DNA from: Burkholderiaceae bacterium
GTDB lineage: Bacteria > Pseudomonadota > Gammaproteobacteria > Burkholderiales > Burkholderiaceae
DNA: 18,538 nt
Reading direction: 5' to 3'
Assembly: GCA_947461335.1 (NCBI GenBank)
Contig: CANHLB010000009.1
Location: 1-18,538 of the forward strand
How positions within the stretch are numbered: the first letter of the stretch is position 1; the number at the start of each line of letters is the position of its first letter. Below, one piece after another: positions 13,748 to 18,538 of the stretch. Under the pieces are notes generated by a model, which searched no databases, had not been told where the DNA came from, and was given only the letters and a program-made list of their open reading frames with translations. The translations under genes were made by a program, and so were the position numbers.

Positions 13748-14932
13748 ATGAGCATTCGGCCTTTAGATGGAATTACTGTTATTGCACTAGAACATGTAAT
13801 TGCAGCACCCTTCTGTACACGACAGTTAGCTGACTTGGGAGCTCGTATTATAAAAATCGAGCGTCCTGGCGATGGGGATTTTGCAAGGGGTTACGATACT
13901 CAAGTAGAGGGCATGTCATCTCACTTTGTTTGGGTCAATAGATCAAAAGAAAGTATCACGCTCGATCTCAAGCAAGATTCTGCATTAACTGTGCTAAAAA
14001 GTTTATTGAAAACTGCTGATGTCTTTATACAAAATCTTGCTCCCGGTGCTGCAGCTCGCATGGGCCTTACTGCCGAGTTACTCCAGAAAGATAACCCTGG
14101 ACTCATCTTGTGTGCCATCAGTGGCTATGGCAATGATGGCCCCTACCGCGATAAAAAAGCATACGACCTTTTGATTCAGAGTGAGGCAGGATTCTTATCG
14201 ATTACCGGCACTCCAGAAACGCCTAGCAAAGCTGGTAATTCCATTGCTGATATTGCTGCAGGAATGTATGCCTACACCAATATTTTGGCGGCATTACTCC
14301 AAAGAGGAAAGACCGGTAAAGGGACGGTTATTGACATCTCGATGCTAGAGGCCTTAAGTGAGTGGATGAGCTTTCCAATGTATTACGCTTACAAAGGTGC
14401 TAACCCACCTGCTAGAAATGGCGCATCTCATGCCACTATTTATCCCTATGGCCCCTTTAAAGCTGGTGATGGAAAAACTGTGATGCTGGGCTTACAAAAT
14501 GAACGTGAGTGGGTTCAATTTTGCGAAACTGTCATAGAAAATCCTACACTTGCTCAGGATGAGCGCTTTGATCGAAACTTCAAGCGGAATGAAAACCGCG
14601 CTGCACTTCTCAAAATAATTGATGCCTGTTTTAGCAAACTCACTTCTGAACAACTCATTGCCAGATTAGATAAAGCTCAGATTGCCAATGCCCATCTCAA
14701 TGATATGGAGGGGCTCTGGAAGCATGAACAACTCAAAGCACGCAATCGCTTCACGGAAGTTGGCACTCCTAATGGAGTTGTTGCCGCCCTCCTGCCGCCA
14801 GGATTAAATGATAGCTATGACTACCGAATGGATCCTATTCCAGCTGTAGGCGAACACACCGATACTATTTTGAAAGAGCTAGGCTTGGCAGATGCTGATA
14901 TTGCTAGCATGCGCGCCAGTGGCGCAATTTAA
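13748..14932 (+). CDS. CaiB/BaiF family III CoA-transferase
   Basis: Transfers CoA between a donor such as succinyl-CoA and a carboxylic acid in the cytoplasm. The 394-residue protein has the family N-terminus LDGITVIALEHVIAAPFCTRQLADLGARIIKIERPGDGD (6-44, quoted in part by position), NRSKESITLDLK (64-75), and the catalytic aspartate D140 in KKAYDLLIQSEAG, matching D169 of formyl-CoA transferase. GKGTVIDISMLEAL and the C-terminal small domain are complete. It is translated from GGAG seven bases before the ATG and follows the acyl-CoA dehydrogenase by 12 bases, so both act in one pathway. Glutarate, methylsuccinate or a related acid are possible substrates, but nothing in the sequence decides this. 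The last four bases overlap the convergent cardiolipin synthase gene. Confidence 0.9.
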   Translation: MSIRPLDGITVIALEHVIAAPFCTRQLADLGARIIKIERPGDGDFARGYDTQVEGMSSHFVWVNRSKESITLDLKQDSALTVLKSLLKTADVFIQNLAPGAAARMGLTAELLQKDNPGLILCAISGYGNDGPYRDKKAYDLLIQSEAGFLSITGTPETPSKAGNSIADIAAGMYAYTNILAALLQRGKTGKGTVIDISMLEALSEWMSFPMYYAYKGANPPARNGASHATIYPYGPFKAGDGKTVMLGLQNEREWVQFCETVIENPTLAQDERFDRNFKRNENRAALLKIIDACFSKLTSEQLIARLDKAQIANAHLNDMEGLWKHEQLKARNRFTEVGTPNGVVAALLPPGLNDSYDYRMDPIPAVGEHTDTILKELGLADADIASMRASGAI

Positions 14933-16407
14933 AGCAGCGGAGATGTAAGATGGGCTGCATTCTCGAGATAATGGTGCCATTGCGGCCGTTTTGACCAAGC
15001 ATCAAGATCCACGTAATCCGATTTTTCCAAATAAGTAGTAATGAGTTTTTGGAGCTTATTGCAGAAGTCTTCGTTATACACAATGAGGCTGATCTCAAAA
15101 TTCAAACGCAAGCTTCTTTGATCAAAGTTAACGGATCCAAATATAGCAATCCTCTTATCGACCAATAAACTTTTGGTATGAAGTAACCCACCGTGAAACT
15201 CGGCAATCTTGACGCCCGATTGCAATAAATCATCGTAATAACTTCTACTGCTCCAGGCAACTAGTGTTGAGTCATTTAACTTTGGAATAATCAAATTCAC
15301 ATTAACACCACGTCTTGCAGATGCCATAAGCGCTTGAAGCAAACCATCATCCGGCCCAAAGTAAGGAGTCGTAATAGTCAGCTCTTCCCGAGCATCAATA
15401 ATTGCTGAAAGCATTACTTGATACAAAATATCATCTCGATAAATAGGCCCAGAGGCAAATTTCTGAGCTACCACTGAACCTGCATGGGGTACAGCAGTGG
15501 GAATAGCCTCGGTAAAATGGCTAATGTTGGGATTACAAACGCACCAATCGAAAGCAAATGTAAGCTCAAACTGGGTGGCAACTGGGCCCTCAACGCGCAC
15601 CATGGCATCAACCCACTCACCAACACCTGAATTTTGCTTAAAGGTCCGCGGATCTACTAAATTCATGCTACCAGTCCAAACAGTAGCGCCATCTATTACA
15701 AAGATTTTTCGATGTAAACGCAAATCAGCGCGCCTGAATTGGAATCGGCCAATCTGAATTGGTAGTGCTTCTGTAACTTCAATTCCAGCATCACGAAAAC
15801 GTCCAGGCCAGTGAGATTTAAACCAGTCTTTACTCCCCAAAGAATCTAGCAATACACGACAGGAAACACCTCTTTTAGCAGCAGCTATTAAGGCCTCGCC
15901 CACTTGATCGGCAGCTCCGCCCAAAGCCCAAATATAAAATTCGAGATGGAGGCTTACTTTTGCTTGATTAATTTCATTAATAAAATACTGCAAAATCTCC
16001 AGTGAATCTGTGTGGAGTTCAAGCTTATTGCCAGCAATGACAGGAGAGCCATTATTGGCCTGTGCCAAAAGGCTTAAGGCCCTTCCCTCCAGGGTTATTA
16101 GCTGCCTATCATCCGCGTAATCTTGGCCCACTTTGCTTTTAAAGTGCAAGTATTCAAGAGCCATGCGGGTAATTTTTTGTTTTAATTTTCTTCCCACTGG
16201 TCGGTCTCCAATGAGGATGTATAAACTAATTCCCAAAACAGGGAAAGTCATCACAATAAAAATCCAAGCAAACGCTACCCCGACCGGCCTTCTGGCAGAA
16301 ATAATAACGCCAATAAAACCTGTGACCAATGCAAAATGAATGAGTAAGAGCCAACTTAAATTGAGCTCAAAAAAATATCTTAGAAAAATACTCAGCAAGT
16401 CATTCAT
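14929..16407 (-). CDS. cls: cardiolipin synthase (phospholipase D superfamily)
   Basis: Condenses two phosphatidylglycerols to cardiolipin at the inner membrane. The 492-residue protein has two N-terminal helices (about 18-37 and 43-66), ending in the conserved GDRPVGRK. Two phospholipase D HxKxxxxD motifs follow: H232-K234-D239 (LHRKIFVIDG), followed by the GSMNL element, and H410-K412-D417 (LHTKSLLVDK), followed by GSVNFDQRS. Domain order and length match ClsA-type enzymes. Its ATG overlaps the stop of the YbhP-like gene by four bases (ATGA), so translation is coupled. A nuclease-like gene before a cls gene recalls E. coli ybhP-clsB, though the N-terminal helices here are of ClsA type. The gene end overlaps the convergent CoA-transferase. 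Confidence 0.93.
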   Translation of the reverse strand: MNDLLSIFLRYFFELNLSWLLLIHFALVTGFIGVIISARRPVGVAFAWIFIVMTFPVLGISLYILIGDRPVGRKLKQKITRMALEYLHFKSKVGQDYADDRQLITLEGRALSLLAQANNGSPVIAGNKLELHTDSLEILQYFINEINQAKVSLHLEFYIWALGGAADQVGEALIAAAKRGVSCRVLLDSLGSKDWFKSHWPGRFRDAGIEVTEALPIQIGRFQFRRADLRLHRKIFVIDGATVWTGSMNLVDPRTFKQNSGVGEWVDAMVRVEGPVATQFELTFAFDWCVCNPNISHFTEAIPTAVPHAGSVVAQKFASGPIYRDDILYQVMLSAIIDAREELTITTPYFGPDDGLLQALMASARRGVNVNLIIPKLNDSTLVAWSSRSYYDDLLQSGVKIAEFHGGLLHTKSLLVDKRIAIFGSVNFDQRSLRLNFEISLIVYNEDFCNKLQKLITTYLEKSDYVDLDAWSKRPQWHHYLENAAHLTSPLL

Positions 16408-17156
16408 TTCAATTCCAGTTCAGCAGTGATGCCTAGGTGATCTGAGAGCTTCATCCAATCATGCAAAATCTCTACAGCATGTATCTTAAGACCCCTTACA
16501 TAAATGCGGTCCATCGGCAACAAGGGTTTCATGCTGGGAAATGTTTTTGCTGGTGCGCCGGTTAATACTTCAAACACTTCATCAAATCCAGCTGCCCTCA
16601 TAGGTGCGCTGACTCGGTTACGCCAATCATTAAAATCCCCAGCCACAATAGTAGGGGCATTCTGGGCAAGCTCCTCAATATATCCAATGATTTTCTCTAA
16701 CTGACGCTCCCTACCCCGCTCAAATAAAGCTAAGTGCACACAGAAGCAATGAATAGGTTGATCAACACCCTGAAGCTGCGTAATACTATGAAGCAAGCCC
16801 CGTCTTTCGAAGCGATAAGCAGAAATGTCATAGTTCAATCCCTTATGAAGCGGATGTTTAGAAAGAATGGCGTTGCCATGATGGCCATCTGGATACTCCA
16901 TATTTTTTCCATAATGCCAGTCATGCCAAAAATCTTCTGAAAGAAAGTGGGTTAGCTCTGTTAGAGGCCATTGTCCAAATCGCTTTGCTCGACCACGATG
17001 CTCTTGTTGCAACTCTTGTAAAAAAAGTAAGTCTGGATGATGGTTGCGCATTCTCTGTCGCAATTGATAAATAGTGGAATGCCGATGCAAAGGGGATACG
17101 CCTTTATGAACATTCATGCTCATTACTGTAAAACGGAGGCCTGTATTTTCGGTCAT
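16404..17156 (-). CDS. endonuclease/exonuclease/phosphatase family protein (YbhP-like)
   Basis: A metal-dependent phosphodiesterase or phosphatase fold of 250 residues. Catalytic motifs are in order: N15 (MSMNVHKG), E48 (FLQELQ), H92-N95 (GHHGNAILS), H141 (CVHLALF), D174 and N176 (AGDFNDWR), D216 (PMDRIYV), and the terminal SDH (238-240). Its position before cardiolipin synthase matches E. coli ybhP-clsB, suggesting a role in phospholipid metabolism, though the substrate of YbhP is not established and a DNA substrate cannot be ruled out. I chose the ATG at 17156, which overlaps the stop of the Bfd-like gene by one base (TAATG); a GTG at 17162 would add two residues. It overlaps cardiolipin synthase by four bases. 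Confidence 0.85.
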   Translation of the reverse strand: MTENTGLRFTVMSMNVHKGVSPLHRHSTIYQLRQRMRNHHPDLLFLQELQQEHRGRAKRFGQWPLTELTHFLSEDFWHDWHYGKNMEYPDGHHGNAILSKHPLHKGLNYDISAYRFERRGLLHSITQLQGVDQPIHCFCVHLALFERGRERQLEKIIGYIEELAQNAPTIVAGDFNDWRNRVSAPMRAAGFDEVFEVLTGAPAKTFPSMKPLLPMDRIYVRGLKIHAVEILHDWMKLSDHLGITAELELK

Positions 17157-17356
17157 TAACACTGCCCTGCTGCACGTTGCCGTCTCACACGCGCTAAATA
17201 AATTTCACCCTCGACTAAGTCCTGGCATTGCATGCATTTATTACAAATGGATGCCTGATCTCGCAACTCTTCTATAGAGTCGATAGTATGAGTATCGAGA
17301 TACTCTCGTAGATCAACGTCAAGGACCTCATTGCAGAGGCACACTACTTCAGCCAT
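17156..17356 (-). CDS. Bfd-like [2Fe-2S] protein
   Basis: A 66-residue protein of the bacterioferritin-associated ferredoxin type. The cluster cysteines follow the Bfd pattern CxC...CxxC: C6, C8, then C38 and C41, with an additional C44. Bfd helps release iron from bacterioferritin by reducing it. The sequence between the cysteine pairs (about 29 residues) is a little shorter than in E. coli Bfd, and a basic C-terminal tail (ARVRRQRAAGQC) is added. It is the first gene of a tightly overlapping set with the YbhP-like protein and cardiolipin synthase, an unusual neighbourhood; no bacterioferritin is in view. The ribosome-binding site is weak. The function may be iron-related or a general redox one. 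Confidence 0.85.
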   Translation of the reverse strand: MAEVVCLCNEVLDVDLREYLDTHTIDSIEELRDQASICNKCMQCQDLVEGEIYLARVRRQRAAGQC

Positions 17357-17405
17357 AACTCAGAAAATAGGGGTTTCGGTCTCATTAAGCCCATTTTGCC
17401 ATTGA

Positions 17406-17420
17406 CTTGATAGAATCAAG
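17406..17420. promoter_or_regulatory. dyad CTTGAT-AGA-ATCAAG before the ABC permease start
   Basis: Perfect 6-bp arms with a 3-base spacer end four bases before the permease ATG, where a ribosome-binding site is expected and none is seen. It lies in the 67-base gap between divergent operons and could serve as operator for either or both. Confidence 0.35.
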
Positions 17421-17423
17421 CCC

Positions 17424-18119
17424 ATGTTGACCGCTTTTCAAGACGCTCTAGCCCTACTGGCTCATCTAGATGGTGGGGTTTTGGGAATTGTTCTGGTTTC
17501 ACTGCAGGTAAGCTTAACCGCACTACTTTTTGGAACCTTAATTGGCCTTCCTTTAGGGGCCTTATTGGCTACCGAAGAATTTACCGGCAAGAAGTGGGTC
17601 ATAGTGACCTTAAACACTCTTATGGGGGTTCCAACGGTGATTGTCGGGGTCTTGGTTTACCTCATGCTGTCTCGTTCAGGGCCCTTGGGGGCATGGGGCT
17701 GGTTGTTTACACCCAAGGGCATGATTGTGGCCCAAACCCTTCTTACAACACCCTTAATTGCAGCCTTAAGCCGTCAAATCTTGGAAGATTCCTGGAGAAT
17801 TCATCGTGACTCCTTTTTGAGTCTCCGATTACCATCTTTGGCACGCTATAAGTGGCTAATCTGGGACTGCCGCTTCTCTCTCACTATTGCGATCCTTGCA
17901 GGTCTTGCCAGAGCAATTTCTGAAGTTGGCGCCGTCATGATTGTTGGTGGCAATATTGATCATTCCACTAGAACTATGACAACTGCAATTGCCCTAGAAA
18001 CTAGCAAGGGTGATCTGCCCTTAGCGCTTGCCTTAGGTATTGTTTTACTTGGAATTGTCCTATTAGCAAATCTATTTACGTTTGCAGTTCGTCAAGTAGC
18101 AGAGCGTCGCTATGGATAA
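17424..18119 (+). CDS. tupB: ABC transporter permease, tungstate type (TupB-like)
   Basis: A 231-residue inner-membrane permease with about five to six helices. It begins with a helix at 18-48 (LGIVLVSLQVSLTALLFGTLIGLPLGALLA) given by position, then the NTLMGVPTVIVGVLVYLMLSRSG stretch (64-86) characteristic of TupB. The ATPase-coupling loop RDSFLSLRLPSLARYKWLIW and the signature GLARAISEVGAVMIVGGNI (160-178) follow. TupABC imports tungstate; molybdate or another oxyanion is an alternative. The ATG is the only start compatible with the frame, since a stop (TGA 17403-17405) lies just upstream, and no Shine-Dalgarno sequence is evident. The ATPase gene overlaps its end by eight bases. The binding protein (TupA) is not in view. 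Confidence 0.85.
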   Translation: MLTAFQDALALLAHLDGGVLGIVLVSLQVSLTALLFGTLIGLPLGALLATEEFTGKKWVIVTLNTLMGVPTVIVGVLVYLMLSRSGPLGAWGWLFTPKGMIVAQTLLTTPLIAALSRQILEDSWRIHRDSFLSLRLPSLARYKWLIWDCRFSLTIAILAGLARAISEVGAVMIVGGNIDHSTRTMTTAIALETSKGDLPLALALGIVLLGIVLLANLFTFAVRQVAERRYG

Positions 18120-18538
18120 TATAAGCGAACAATTTGCCAAGTACATTGAACTAAAAAATATTACCGTTAAGAGTAATGGCAGAGTCATTCTGAGCATTCC
18201 ACACGCTATCATTCCAGCGGATCGAATCACCGCTTGCGTTGGGCCTAATGGGGCTGGCAAGACTACCTTATTGAAACTACTCGATGGCCTCATCAAACCA
18301 GATACGGGAACAGTTAAATACTCATTTGCCAATAAAACGGCATTAGTGTTACACCATACACCCATGATTAAAGCTTCTACTAGAGCAAATTTAAGTTTAG
18401 TAAAAGATGTGGACCACTCTATTACCCCTGCAGAAATCAGCAAAGTTATCGAACAAGTTGGCTTAGAAAAATTAACCTCTACCCCTGCCCATAAACTTTC
18501 TGCGGGTGAGAGGCAGAAGCTTTGCTTAGGACGAGCCA
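18112..18538 (+). CDS. tupC: ABC transporter ATP-binding protein, tungstate type (TupC-like; partial, C-terminus beyond the window)
   Basis: The first 142 residues of an ABC ATPase that powers the preceding permease. Walker A is GPNGAGKTT (44-52), and the ABC signature appears as LSAGERQKL (129-137), with Ala at the second position of the usual LSGGQ. The Q-loop glutamine, expected after ALVL at about residue 81, is replaced by histidine (H81-H82 in ALVLHHTPMIKAS). Walker B and the H-loop lie beyond the right edge. The ATG is eight bases inside the permease gene, a normal coupled arrangement. A long rightward frame on this strand with no stop up to base 18538 supports the call. Confidence 0.88.
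   Translation, partial: MDNISEQFAKYIELKNITVKSNGRVILSIPHAIIPADRITACVGPNGAGKTTLLKLLDGLIKPDTGTVKYSFANKTALVLHHTPMIKASTRANLSLVKDVDHSITPAEISKVIEQVGLEKLTSTPAHKLSAGERQKLCLGRA

Noticed and set aside
18072..18443. 123-codon frame on the minus strand
   Set aside because: Antisense to the ATPase, which has Walker A and signature motifs.
1..18538. CRISPR arrays, tRNA/rRNA genes, insertion sequences, prophage or toxin-antitoxin genes
   Set aside because: No regularly spaced direct repeats, cloverleaf sequences, transposase or phage motifs were seen on either strand by eye.

Overview
The window looks like a stretch of chromosome from a free-living betaproteobacterium, most probably a freshwater Polynucleobacter-type Burkholderiales. 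This is inferred from moderately AT-leaning DNA, tight gene packing, an orphan Bug/TctC solute receptor, a TcuA/TcuB pair, an acyl-CoA dehydrogenase/CaiB pair and a TupBC-type transporter. No database search was possible. I see no rRNA, tRNA, CRISPR array, phage gene or insertion sequence. No stretch longer than about 220 bases lacks a gene.

Layout. 1-3341 (minus): an EamA exporter, then tcuA and tcuB (tricarballylate dehydrogenase and its membrane iron-sulfur partner); tcuB runs off the left edge. 3485-5643 (plus): an FMN-dependent L-lactate dehydrogenase-type enzyme, a DUF4239/bestrophin-like membrane protein and a 62-residue unknown. 5698-6491 (plus): a promoter with a strong Fur-box match, cytochrome b561 and a translationally coupled 58-residue membrane protein, closed by a bidirectional terminator. 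6542-9173: an old yellow enzyme (minus) divergent from a rubredoxin/rubredoxin reductase pair (plus), closed by a second bidirectional terminator. 9239-9832 (minus): a PuuD-like membrane domain without a cytochrome c domain. 10014-10988 (plus): a Bug receptor. 11002-12335 (minus): 3-hydroxybutyrate dehydrogenase and a YqaA-type membrane protein, the latter possibly preceded by a tiny coupled leader ORF. 12566-14932 (plus): acyl-CoA dehydrogenase and a family III CoA-transferase. 14929-17356 (minus): a Bfd-like ferredoxin, a YbhP-like nuclease/phosphatase and cardiolipin synthase, chained by 1-nt and 4-nt overlaps. 17424 to the right edge (plus): tungstate-type ABC permease and ATPase.

The content is mostly organic-acid use (tricarballylate, lactate, 3-hydroxybutyrate, CoA-activated acids), small redox carriers and membrane upkeep. 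I do not see a clearly new multi-gene system. The most useful leads are the Fur-box promoter of the cytochrome b561 operon, a probable non-ATG (ATT) start for the DUF4239 gene, paired TGATCA dyads between the old yellow enzyme and the rubredoxin operon, the moved catalytic glutamate in the acyl-CoA dehydrogenase, and a possible 25-27-residue coupled leader peptide.
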